A DNA stretch of 39,365 nucleotides from CAZFLM01 sp964519955 (GTDB lineage: Bacteria > Armatimonadota > Chthonomonadetes > Chthonomonadales > CAJBBX01): the NCBI GenBank assembly GCA_964519955.1, contig CAZFLM010000064.1:1-39365 (forward strand), written 5' to 3'. The notes beneath the pieces were generated by a model. The model was given only the letters and a program-made list of their open reading frames with translations, was not told the origin of the DNA and searched no databases. Positions within the stretch are counted from its first letter, which is position 1, and each line of letters begins with the position of its first letter. Below are positions 16,749 to 23,753 of this stretch, piece by piece. Position numbers and translations under genes: made by a program.

Positions 16749-17474
16749 GTGAAGCGCAACGGATTCACCCTGATCGAGCTGCTGGTTGTCATCGCTATCA
16801 TCGCCATTCTCGCCGCCATCCTCTTCCCTGTGTTCGCACAGGCCCGCGAGAAAGCGCGCACGGCATCCTGTCTGTCCAACATGAAGCAGTTGGGCCTCTC
16901 CGCCGTCATGTACAAGCAGGACTTCGACGAGAGGCCCGTCCCCGCATGGGCTGGCTATGCCAGGGACAACTTCGGCGTCACCTCCCGCAACTGGTGGGCC
17001 GGCCTCCTGTTCCCGTACACCAAGAACTACCACATCTACATCTGCCCCTCGAGCGCCCAGCAGATCGTGCTCGGCTTCACACAGGCAGGCGATCCCAATG
17101 ACTCCACCAACCGCGCGGAGTCCGGCGTTGGCCTGAACTGGTACGTACCGTACGGCGGTGGCATGCCCTGCACCGACTCCGGCATCTGGCAGTGGGTCTC
17201 GGACGCCACCGTTGGCCGCCCCGCCGAACTCATTCAGTGGCTCGAGACCGGCTTCGGCCCCGTCGGCGGACCCAACCCGCGCCTGTATGAGTGCGGCGTC
17301 GGCTGGAGCCCGACCTACCAGGCATGGTTGGATGCCACCAAGAGCACCAACGGCTTCTACTTCGGCATGGCCCGCCACACCGGCGGCATGAACGTCGGCT
17401 TCTACGATGGACACGCCAAGTTCATGAAGCCCGATGCCATGCTCGAGCCCATGTTCAACGTCTACACCCAGTAG
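16749..17474 (+). CDS. DUF1559-type pseudopilin, module 4
   Basis: A 241-aa pseudopilin from GTG, with AAGGGAG upstream. The signal KRNGFTLIELLVVIA is canonical, followed by FPVFAQAREKARTASCLSNMKQLGLSAVMYKQDFDERPVP. The globular part is colinear with module 2: WAGLLFPYTKNYHIYICPSSAQ, GVGLNWYVPYGGGMPCTDSGIW, ATVGRPAELIQWLETGFGPVGGPNPRL, and the end RHTGGMNVGFYDGHAKFMKPDAM with H-X9-DG. Modules 2 and 4 are therefore close duplicates while the leader and N-terminal DNA match module 3, so this gene looks like a mosaic of the two. It is likely strongly expressed given its promoter. Confidence 0.96.
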   Translation: MKRNGFTLIELLVVIAIIAILAAILFPVFAQAREKARTASCLSNMKQLGLSAVMYKQDFDERPVPAWAGYARDNFGVTSRNWWAGLLFPYTKNYHIYICPSSAQQIVLGFTQAGDPNDSTNRAESGVGLNWYVPYGGGMPCTDSGIWQWVSDATVGRPAELIQWLETGFGPVGGPNPRLYECGVGWSPTYQAWLDATKSTNGFYFGMARHTGGMNVGFYDGHAKFMKPDAMLEPMFNVYTQ

Positions 17475-17495
17475 ACCACTCCCCGCCACGACTGG

Positions 17496-17528
17496 CCTGG
17501 GGCTCCCGGTGCACTCGGGAGCCCCAGG
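17496..17528 (+). terminator. Hairpin between pseudopilin 4 and its small partner
   Basis: CCTGGGGCTCCCG (17496-17508) and CGGGAGCCCCAGG (17516-17528) form a perfect 13-bp stem with a 7-nt loop, followed by CTTCTTC. It starts 21 nt after the pseudopilin stop and ends 28 nt before the small gene. Confidence 0.65.
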
Positions 17529-17556
17529 CTTCTTCGCGATTGGAGCCCGCAGGACC

Positions 17557-17832
17557 ATGAAATCGGAGATCTCGCCTGTAGTGGTGACCGTGGTCGTTGT
17601 CGTTGTGCTGTGTCTCGTCATCGGGGTCGGCGTCAAGTTGCTCAACCGAGGCACGGTCACCGACACGGCCCACATGGTGAAGCCCCCGGCCGGCATGAAC
17701 TGGCAAGAGATGCAGAAGCTCCAACAGAACAACCCGCGCCCAGAGACAGGCATCGCGCCGCCTGCGTCGGCCTCCGGCACCATTCCCGCGGGAGGGCGCA
17801 TGCCGAACCTGACGCAGCCGCCACCTCCTTAG
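17557..17832 (+). CDS. Small single-pass membrane protein, partner of pseudopilin module 4
   Basis: A 91-aa protein, ATG 17557 with GCAGGA close upstream. MKSEISPVVVTVVVVVVLCLVIGVGVKLL is a start plus transmembrane helix; VKPPAGMNWQEMQKLQQNN repeats the module 2 protein almost exactly; the tail ends IPAGGRMPNLTQPPPP, matching the end of the module 1 lipoprotein. It thus links the membrane-protein and lipoprotein versions of the family. No known domain. It is followed by an 8-bp GGGGCGCC / GGCGCCCC hairpin near 17880-17914. Confidence 0.85.
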   Translation: MKSEISPVVVTVVVVVVLCLVIGVGVKLLNRGTVTDTAHMVKPPAGMNWQEMQKLQQNNPRPETGIAPPASASGTIPAGGRMPNLTQPPPP

Positions 17833-18165
17833 CCCCGATCGCGCACGAGCGCCGTGGTGCGATGGGCCCGAGCCTGCCGTGGGGGCGCCGAAGGGTCCCC
17901 GTCCTGGGCGCCCCGAGAGTAGACCGGGCTAGCCACCTGGCAGCGCAGCGAGACGACCTCGTAGGCTTGCCGCGGCCGTGATCTAGCCGGCCACGCCTGC
18001 CTCGGCATCGAGGCGCCGCCGCGCGGCCGCACCATCAGAGGACGGGACCCGCCGCGAGGTCCCGTCTCTGCGTTTGACAATCCCCCACCCCCTGCGGTAC
18101 CATGTGTCGGCGCTGGGAGCACGTGGCCCGGCGCGACCTCTGTTGTGACTCGCCACGAGGGTGCG
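17833..18165 (+). other. Intergenic region with hairpins and a promoter
   Basis: No gene is supported. It holds a GGGGCGCC / GGCGCCCC hairpin after module 4, a second perfect stem GACGGGACC (18041-18049) with GGTCCCGTC (18058-18066), and a promoter-like TTGACA at 18074-18079 with TACCAT at 18098-18103 (18 bp apart; the -10 is weak). The second hairpin probably ends the pseudopilin region and the promoter serves the isomerase operon that follows. Confidence 0.6.
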
Positions 18166-19014
18166 ATGAAGCTCTCCGTCATCACCGACGAGATCTCCCA
18201 GGACTTCGAACACGCGCTCGACGTCATGCTGGAGTACGGCGTCCGTGCAGCCGAGCTGCGTGGCCTCTGGGGCGTCAATATCGGCGACCTCGACGCCGCA
18301 CAGGTCAAGCGCGCCCGCCGAGCGCTCGCAGACCGGCAGATCGCCGTCTCCTGCCTCGCCACGCCCATCTATAAGTGCGAACTCGAAACCGATGATGCCG
18401 CCGTCGCCGGACGCATGCACCTCGCCAAGCCCAGAGGCCTCAACGAGCAGATGGACCTCCTGCAGCGGTGCATCGATCTCGCCCACACGTTCGACACCAC
18501 GCTCATCCGCACGTTCACCTTCTGGCGCCGCGGGCCCCTGACGCCCGCCATCGAGGCAGCCATCGTCGCCGCCTACGAGCAGCCCGCGCGCATCGCCCGC
18601 GAAGGGAACGTCGTCCTGGCCGTCGAGAATGAGCACGCCTGCTACATCGGCACCGGCGAGGAGGTGGCGCGCGTCGTCCAGGCCATCGACTCGCCAAGCG
18701 TCCAGATCTGCTGGGACCCCGGCAACGCGCTCTGCGCCGGAGAGACCCCATACCCGGGCGGCTATGCCGCCGTCGTCGCCGACCTGGTGCACGTCCACAT
18801 CAAGGACGCCACCATGCGCGAGGATGGGGTCACCCCGGACTGGTGCGTCGTCGGCGAGGGCGCCATCGACTACACCGGCCACTTCCAGGCCCTGCGGCGC
18901 GACGCCTACGCAGGCTACCTTTCACTCGAAACCCACTACGTCCCCAAGGACGGCACGCCGGAGGACGGCTCACGCCCCTGCCTGGCCGCCCTGCGCCGCT
19001 TCACCGAGGACTGA
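18166..19014 (+). CDS. Sugar phosphate isomerase/epimerase (xylose-isomerase-like TIM barrel)
   Basis: A 282-aa TIM-barrel protein starting MKLSVITDEISQDFEHAL, with GAGG upstream; a GTG at 18145 is in frame but less likely. Metal-ligand motifs of the family are visible: AAELRGLWGVNI, VVLAVENEHACYIGTGEE (Glu), VQICWDPGNAL (Asp), LVHVHIKDATM (His) and CVVGEGAIDYTGHF, with the final YLSLETHY. The substrate is unknown. It differs clearly from the isomerase at 9643, so it is not a duplicate. A foldase gene follows 7 bp later. Confidence 0.92.
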   Translation: MKLSVITDEISQDFEHALDVMLEYGVRAAELRGLWGVNIGDLDAAQVKRARRALADRQIAVSCLATPIYKCELETDDAAVAGRMHLAKPRGLNEQMDLLQRCIDLAHTFDTTLIRTFTFWRRGPLTPAIEAAIVAAYEQPARIAREGNVVLAVENEHACYIGTGEEVARVVQAIDSPSVQICWDPGNALCAGETPYPGGYAAVVADLVHVHIKDATMREDGVTPDWCVVGEGAIDYTGHFQALRRDAYAGYLSLETHYVPKDGTPEDGSRPCLAALRRFTED

Positions 19015-19021
19015 ACACCAC

Positions 19022-20896
19022 ATGCCCAAACGCACTAGCACCCGCTCCGCGCGGGGAGTCACGTCGATCACCTACTGGCGCAAGTTCGCCAGCCACCGCA
19101 TCATCTACCTCGGCCTCGCCGGTGTGTTCGGCGTCGGCATCATCGCCTACTTCGGCGCAGCGCCGGGCGGAGGGGGATCCGGTGGAGGCCGCGAAGGCGA
19201 CCGAGGCACCATCGCCACGGTGAACGGCACGCCCATCGATCGGTCCGAGTTCGACCAGATCTGGTCGCTCGTACGCCGCCAGGTCGCCTCCCAGGGACCC
19301 CAGATCGAGGCCGCCCGCCAGGGCCAGATGCTGTCCGCCCTCGTCGACCAGGCGCTCGTCGAGAACGCCGCAAAGGCCAAGGGCGTCACCGTCTCCGACA
19401 GCGACGTGGAGCGCCAGATCGACGAGATGAAGCAGCGCATGACCAGCGGCAAGGCTCCTCCCACCGATGAGGAAGTAGCCGCTCGCTTCGGCGCTGAGAA
19501 CATGGACGACCTCCGCGCCCAGCTCCGCAAGCCTGTCCTGCGCATGCTGTTCGGCGAGGTGATCTCCGGCTCCCGCAAGCTGACCCTCGAGGACGTGCAG
19601 AAGACCTTCGATGAGGCCAAGGTCCGGCAGATCCTCATCGGCGTGTCCACCTCCCCGTACCCGGTCAAGCACTCCCTGCCGGACGAGCAGGCCAAGGCGA
19701 AGGCCGAGAAGGTCCTCGCCGAGGTCAAGGCCGGCAAGCCGTTCGATCAGCTCGCCAACCAGTACACCGACGACGTGCAGAACGTGCCGCAGAAGTACGA
19801 TGCCAAGCTGAAGAAGGACGTCCCCAACGGCGCTCCCAAGGGCGGCGACCTGGGATGGATCCGCCGTGACGCCCCCTATCCCGACGAGGCCGTCGTGAAC
19901 GCCGCGTTCGCGCTCAAGCCCGGCGCCGTCAGCGAGCTGGTCAAGAGCCCCATGGGCTACCACATCCTCAAGGTCGAGCAGATCCGCCGCGAGCTGCCCA
20001 AGGACTTCGACAAGCAGAAGACCCAGTTGCTCGAGCAGCTCAGGAACGCCAAGTCGACGGAGGCGGTGGGCAAGGTCATCGAGGAGGCCCGCAAGACCGC
20101 CAAGATCGTCTGGAAGGACCCGAGCTACGAGTGGAAGTACCTCTACGCCAAGGCCAGCCCGGGCGGCATGGGCTTCATCGGCATGGCCGATCCCAAGGAC
20201 CAGAAGGCGCTGCTCGACAAGCTCGCCGCCTACTGCCCCGCCCACGCCCAGGACAGCGCGGCGGCCCTCGTGCGCGGCAGCATCCTCTACCAGCAGTACA
20301 GCATGGGCGGCATCGTCGATCCGCGTAACCCGCGCGCACCCAAGCCCTCGCCCGCTGAGCGCGAGAAGCTGCGCGCCGACGCCGTTGCTAGCCTCGAGCA
20401 GGGGCTCATCCAGGGCGAGGACACTTCGCTCCGCATGACGCTGGCCCAGATCTACCGCGACATGAGCCAGCCTGAGAAGGCGCTCAAGCACTACAAGAGG
20501 CTCCACGACGCCCTCAAGTGGGACAGCAAGAGCGACTCCCGCACCATCCGCCAGGAACTCGTCAAGGCGTTCATGGACCTCAACGAGCCCACCCTCGCAC
20601 AGGAGGAGTCGGACAAGCTGAAGGAGATCGCCAAGAAGGAAGCCGAGGACGCCGCCCTCAAGAAGAAGTACCAGGACGAGGCCAAGGCGGCCGCCGCGGC
20701 CACCAAGGTGAAGCCCGGCGCCACCACCACCGCTCCCGGCACGGCGACCACGCCGCCGCCCACCGGCACCGCCACCAAGCCCGCTGCTCCGCAGGCGTCC
20801 GCTCCTGCCGCGAAGCCGGGCGCTGCCGCTCCCAAGCCCGGTGCGACTGCGCCGTCGGCGGGCGGCGCGGCGGCCAAGCCGGCGGCGCCGAAGTAG
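19022..20896 (+). CDS. Membrane-anchored SurA/PrsA-like peptidyl-prolyl isomerase with PpiC domain and disordered tail
   Basis: A 624-aa protein facing outside the cytoplasm. A transmembrane helix (IIYLGLAGVFGVGIIAYFG, residues about 26-44) and a Gly-rich linker are followed by a SurA-N/trigger-factor-like region (ATVNGTPIDRSEFDQIW, LVDQALVENAAKAKGVTVSDSDV). A parvulin PpiC domain follows: VRQILIGVS, KAKAEKVLAEVKAGKPFDQLANQYTDD, GGDLGWIRRD, FALKPGAVSELVKSPMGYHILKVEQI. Then a helical, TPR-like part (LAQIYRDMSQPEKALKHYKRLHDAL) and about 80 residues of Ala/Pro/Lys-rich tail. It probably folds exported proteins such as pseudopilins or hydrolases; the target is inferred. Confidence 0.92.
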   Translation: MPKRTSTRSARGVTSITYWRKFASHRIIYLGLAGVFGVGIIAYFGAAPGGGGSGGGREGDRGTIATVNGTPIDRSEFDQIWSLVRRQVASQGPQIEAARQGQMLSALVDQALVENAAKAKGVTVSDSDVERQIDEMKQRMTSGKAPPTDEEVAARFGAENMDDLRAQLRKPVLRMLFGEVISGSRKLTLEDVQKTFDEAKVRQILIGVSTSPYPVKHSLPDEQAKAKAEKVLAEVKAGKPFDQLANQYTDDVQNVPQKYDAKLKKDVPNGAPKGGDLGWIRRDAPYPDEAVVNAAFALKPGAVSELVKSPMGYHILKVEQIRRELPKDFDKQKTQLLEQLRNAKSTEAVGKVIEEARKTAKIVWKDPSYEWKYLYAKASPGGMGFIGMADPKDQKALLDKLAAYCPAHAQDSAAALVRGSILYQQYSMGGIVDPRNPRAPKPSPAEREKLRADAVASLEQGLIQGEDTSLRMTLAQIYRDMSQPEKALKHYKRLHDALKWDSKSDSRTIRQELVKAFMDLNEPTLAQEESDKLKEIAKKEAEDAALKKKYQDEAKAAAAATKVKPGATTTAPGTATTPPPTGTATKPAAPQASAPAAKPGAAAPKPGATAPSAGGAAAKPAAPK

Positions 20897-20904
20897 TGGA
20901 GAGC

Positions 20905-21831
20905 ATGTCCGATCGGAGCCAGTCAGGTACGGGGCCGGGCCATTGCGGCCCGGCCCGTCCCTCGTCTGGAGCCCCCGGCGCCCTCTACGTCGTCGCCACC
21001 CCCATCGGCAACCTCGAGGACATCTCGATGCGAGCCCTCCGCGTCCTCAAGGAGGCCGACCTCATCTGCGCCGAGGATACGCGCGTCACTCGCAAGCTCC
21101 TCAGCCGCTACGACATCCACACGCCGCTCACCTCGTGGCACCGCCACACCAAGGACCAGAAGACGCAGGCGCTCGCCGACCTCCTCACCCAGGGCAAGTC
21201 GCTCGCCCTCGTCTCCGACGCCGGCATGCCCGGCATCTCCGACCCGGGAGTCGAACTCATCGCCGAGGCCATCCGAGTCGGCGCCGCCGTCGTCCCGGTG
21301 CCCGGCCCCAGCGCCTCCCTCGCAGCCCTCGTCGTCTCCGGACTGCCCACCGCCCGATTCGCGTTCGACGGCTTCCCGCCCAGGCCCCGCTCCGCCCGCC
21401 AGCGCTTCTTCGCCGAGGTCGCCCGCGAGACGCGCACCGTCGTGCTCTACGAATCGCCCAGGCGCGCCGTCGACACCCTGCGCGACCTGCACGAAGCCGC
21501 CGGCAACCGCTCCGTCGCCGTCGCCAGGGAGCTCACCAAGTCCTTCGAGGAGGTGTTCCGAGGCACGCTCACGGAGGCCATCGCCCACTTCGACGCCAAC
21601 CCGCCCCGCGGCGAGATCACCATCGTCGTGCAAGGCGCGTCCGACGAGCCGGTGGAGCCCCCGTCGCGCACACCCGACGATGTAGGCGCGGCCATCGACG
21701 AAGCCCTGCGGTCCGGCGTGTCGGTCCGCGACGCGGTCGACCAGGTGGCTGCGCGCACCGGCATGCGCCGTCGCGACGTCTACCGCATCGCCACCGACCG
21801 CCAGCGCCCGCAGACTCGCAAAGGCCCCTGA
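20905..21831 (+). CDS. rsmI: 16S rRNA (cytidine1402-2'-O)-methyltransferase
   Basis: A 308-aa SAM-dependent enzyme of the tetrapyrrole-methylase fold that 2'-O-methylates C1402 of 16S rRNA. Motifs: GALYVVATPIGNLEDISMRAL, ADLICAEDTRVTRKLLSRY, LALVSDAGMPGISDPGVELI, VVPVPGPSASLAALVVSGL, FDGFPPRP, TVVLYESPRRAVDTL and VARELTKSFEEVFRGTL, all usual for RsmI. The start has GGAG 5-8 nt upstream, eight bases after the foldase stop, so the two are probably cotranscribed. The C-terminal 60 residues contain a helical domain as in E. coli RsmI. Confidence 0.97.
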   Translation: MSDRSQSGTGPGHCGPARPSSGAPGALYVVATPIGNLEDISMRALRVLKEADLICAEDTRVTRKLLSRYDIHTPLTSWHRHTKDQKTQALADLLTQGKSLALVSDAGMPGISDPGVELIAEAIRVGAAVVPVPGPSASLAALVVSGLPTARFAFDGFPPRPRSARQRFFAEVARETRTVVLYESPRRAVDTLRDLHEAAGNRSVAVARELTKSFEEVFRGTLTEAIAHFDANPPRGEITIVVQGASDEPVEPPSRTPDDVGAAIDEALRSGVSVRDAVDQVAARTGMRRRDVYRIATDRQRPQTRKGP

Positions 21832-22044
21832 GCCGCGCGCCAAACCCGCGTATGAATACGGGCCCCCACTTACGGAACAATACAGAGGCTGGGCGGCGTC
21901 GATTTGTTTGGCGGCCCGATTTCTGCGTGCGCGCACCTCTCGCCAGCCGCGCCGCCGATGCGCGCGGCTCTGTTGCGGATTCCACTGCCGCATCTGGAAT
22001 CGGTTGGCATGCATCATGCAATCGACAGAGTGTAGAGAGGCAAA

Positions 22045-22872
22045 ATGATGGGGCGCCGGACGAGCCCAAGCCGGAGCGGGACGCCCCAGCCGGTCACCAG
22101 CAATGGACGGCCGGCGCAGTGCAGTGGGGAGCAGCACACGATGGCCACCGTACACAGCACAGAACCGCCGATCGGCCTTCTGGATCGGGAACCGAACCTG
22201 CGGCCCAGCCTGCCGTTCGCGGCCGGGGCCAATGCCGTGCCCTTCGGGTTCCGCATCCCCGTGCGTCCCGTGCGCTACGCGGCCCGCAAGCGCGTCCTCG
22301 ATGTGCTCATGTCCGGCCTGATGATGATCCTGCTCGCGCCCGTCTTCCTGCTCGTAGCCCTCGCGGTGCGCCTCACTTCCAGGGGACCGATCCTCTTCTG
22401 CCAGCCCCGCGTCGGCGAGGGTGGACGCATCTTCACCTGCTACAAGTTCCGCTCGATGTGCGTCGACGCCGAGGCCAAGAAGCAGTCCCTCCAGCACCTG
22501 AACGAGCTGAGCGGCCCCGTCTTCAAGATAAAGAACGACCCACGCATGACTCGCGTGGGCCGGTTCATCCGGAAGTTTTCCCTTGACGAGCTGCCTCAGC
22601 TCTACAACGTGTTCCGCGGCGACATGAGCATCGTCGGACCGCGCCCGCCCGTGCCCCACGAGGTCGCCACCTACACCGCACGCCAGTGCGAGCGCCTCGC
22701 CGTCCGCCCGGGCCTCACGTGCCTCTGGCAGGTCATGGGCCGCAACAACATCGGCTTCGATCACTGGGTCGAGCTGGACATCGCCTACATCGAGTCCATG
22801 TCCTTCTGGCTCGACTGCAAGATCATCCTCAAGACCCTTCCCGCAGTCATCACCGGCCGCGGCGCCCACTAG
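22045..22872 (+). CDS. Polyprenyl-phosphate sugar-1-phosphate transferase (bacterial sugar transferase)
   Basis: A 275-aa membrane enzyme that starts glycan assembly by moving a sugar-1-phosphate onto undecaprenyl phosphate. One N-terminal helix (LMSGLMMILLAPVFLLVALAV) precedes the catalytic part: GPILFCQPRVGEGGRIFTCYKFRSM, GPVFKIKNDPRMTRVGRFIRKFSLDELPQLYNVFRGDMSIVGPRPPVP, RPGLTCLWQVMGRNNIGFDHWVELDIAYI. Those are the conserved motifs of the WcaJ/WbaP C-terminal domain. The start is uncertain: ATG 22045 follows AGAGAGG, and ATG 22141 follows GGGGAG; the first 32 residues look low-complexity, favouring the shorter form. It has a 213-bp upstream gap, with a small CCCG/CGGG hairpin at 21845. Confidence 0.95.
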   Translation: MMGRRTSPSRSGTPQPVTSNGRPAQCSGEQHTMATVHSTEPPIGLLDREPNLRPSLPFAAGANAVPFGFRIPVRPVRYAARKRVLDVLMSGLMMILLAPVFLLVALAVRLTSRGPILFCQPRVGEGGRIFTCYKFRSMCVDAEAKKQSLQHLNELSGPVFKIKNDPRMTRVGRFIRKFSLDELPQLYNVFRGDMSIVGPRPPVPHEVATYTARQCERLAVRPGLTCLWQVMGRNNIGFDHWVELDIAYIESMSFWLDCKIILKTLPAVITGRGAH

Positions 22873-22923
22873 CCGCGACCGCCCAGACTCCCCCAGAATT
22901 GGGGGCCAGGGGGGCGCCCTGCC

Positions 22924-23748
22924 TCAGTTCCGCTTGTTCTGCACCACCACCAGCGCCCGCGTCTGCGTCAGCACCGCGCCATTCCCGTCCAGCGCGCGCA
23001 CCTCCACCAGATGCTCACCGTCCTCCCACTCCCGCGTGTTCCAGCGCACCTCGAACGGCGCGGCGTTCACAATGGCCCGCACGGCGCCGTCCAGCAGGAA
23101 CGTGACAGCCCGCGGACTCTCGCCATCGGCCAGCTTCGCCACCACCGTCAGCGAGCCCGTCGTCGGCGCCTTGCCCTTCAGCCGCGCGATGGCCATCTCC
23201 AGGTAGCGCTCCGCTGCGTCGCGAGCGTGGTCCGCCAGCCTGGGATCGGAGCTGCCTCCCGCAGGAGCCACGAAGAGCAGCGCGTCGCCATCCTGCGGGT
23301 CGTAGCCGGGCTGCCACGCCTCGGCCTGCCCGCGCTGCACCCGCTGCACCGGGGAGCCCACCGGCGGCAGCAGCTCCCGGAAGAAGACCCCGCTGGCGGG
23401 GATGTTCAGCAGAATGGCGGCGGCATCCCGCCGGTTGGCCGCCGTGTCCGGAAGCACCTTGATCACGCGCTCGATGCCCAGGCCCAGCGCCATGCCGTGT
23501 GGGCTCGTCCGCAGCACCGTGGTCAGCGAGGCGCCTGCCTCGCGAGCCGAGCGCCCCAGAGGCCGCGCCACCCGCGCCACGAGCAGCCACGACTTGCCGC
23601 CGTCAGCGCTGGCCTCCACGGGCCCCAGCACCGAGTTCTGGATGCGCAGCCGGTACCCGCCCTCTTCCTCGCAGCGCCCGCCCGCTGCCGCCAGGGCCAG
23701 GCACGCGGCCACCAGCACCGCGCACACCCACCTGATCGCCACGCCCAT
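22924..23748 (-). CDS. Secreted protein with C-terminal Ig-like domain, function unknown
   Basis: A 274-aa exported protein: MGVAIRWVCAVLVAACLALAAAGG is a signal peptide. The start has GGAGG in the last codons of the upstream gene. The middle holds IQNSVLGPVEASADGGKSWLLVARVARPL, KVLPDTAANRRDAAAILLNIPASGVFFRELLPPVGSPVQRV and a region with LLFVAPAGGS and YLEMAIARLKGKAPTTG. The last 80 residues (VTFLLDGAVRAIVNAAPFEVRWNTREWEDGEHLVEVRALDG) look like a bacterial Ig-like fold that binds carbohydrate or protein. No enzymatic motif is recognised. It is the third gene of a minus-strand run with rfbD and the hydrolase. Confidence 0.75.
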   Translation of the reverse strand: MGVAIRWVCAVLVAACLALAAAGGRCEEEGGYRLRIQNSVLGPVEASADGGKSWLLVARVARPLGRSAREAGASLTTVLRTSPHGMALGLGIERVIKVLPDTAANRRDAAAILLNIPASGVFFRELLPPVGSPVQRVQRGQAEAWQPGYDPQDGDALLFVAPAGGSSDPRLADHARDAAERYLEMAIARLKGKAPTTGSLTVVAKLADGESPRAVTFLLDGAVRAIVNAAPFEVRWNTREWEDGEHLVEVRALDGNGAVLTQTRALVVVQNKRN

Positions 23749-23753
23749 CGCGC

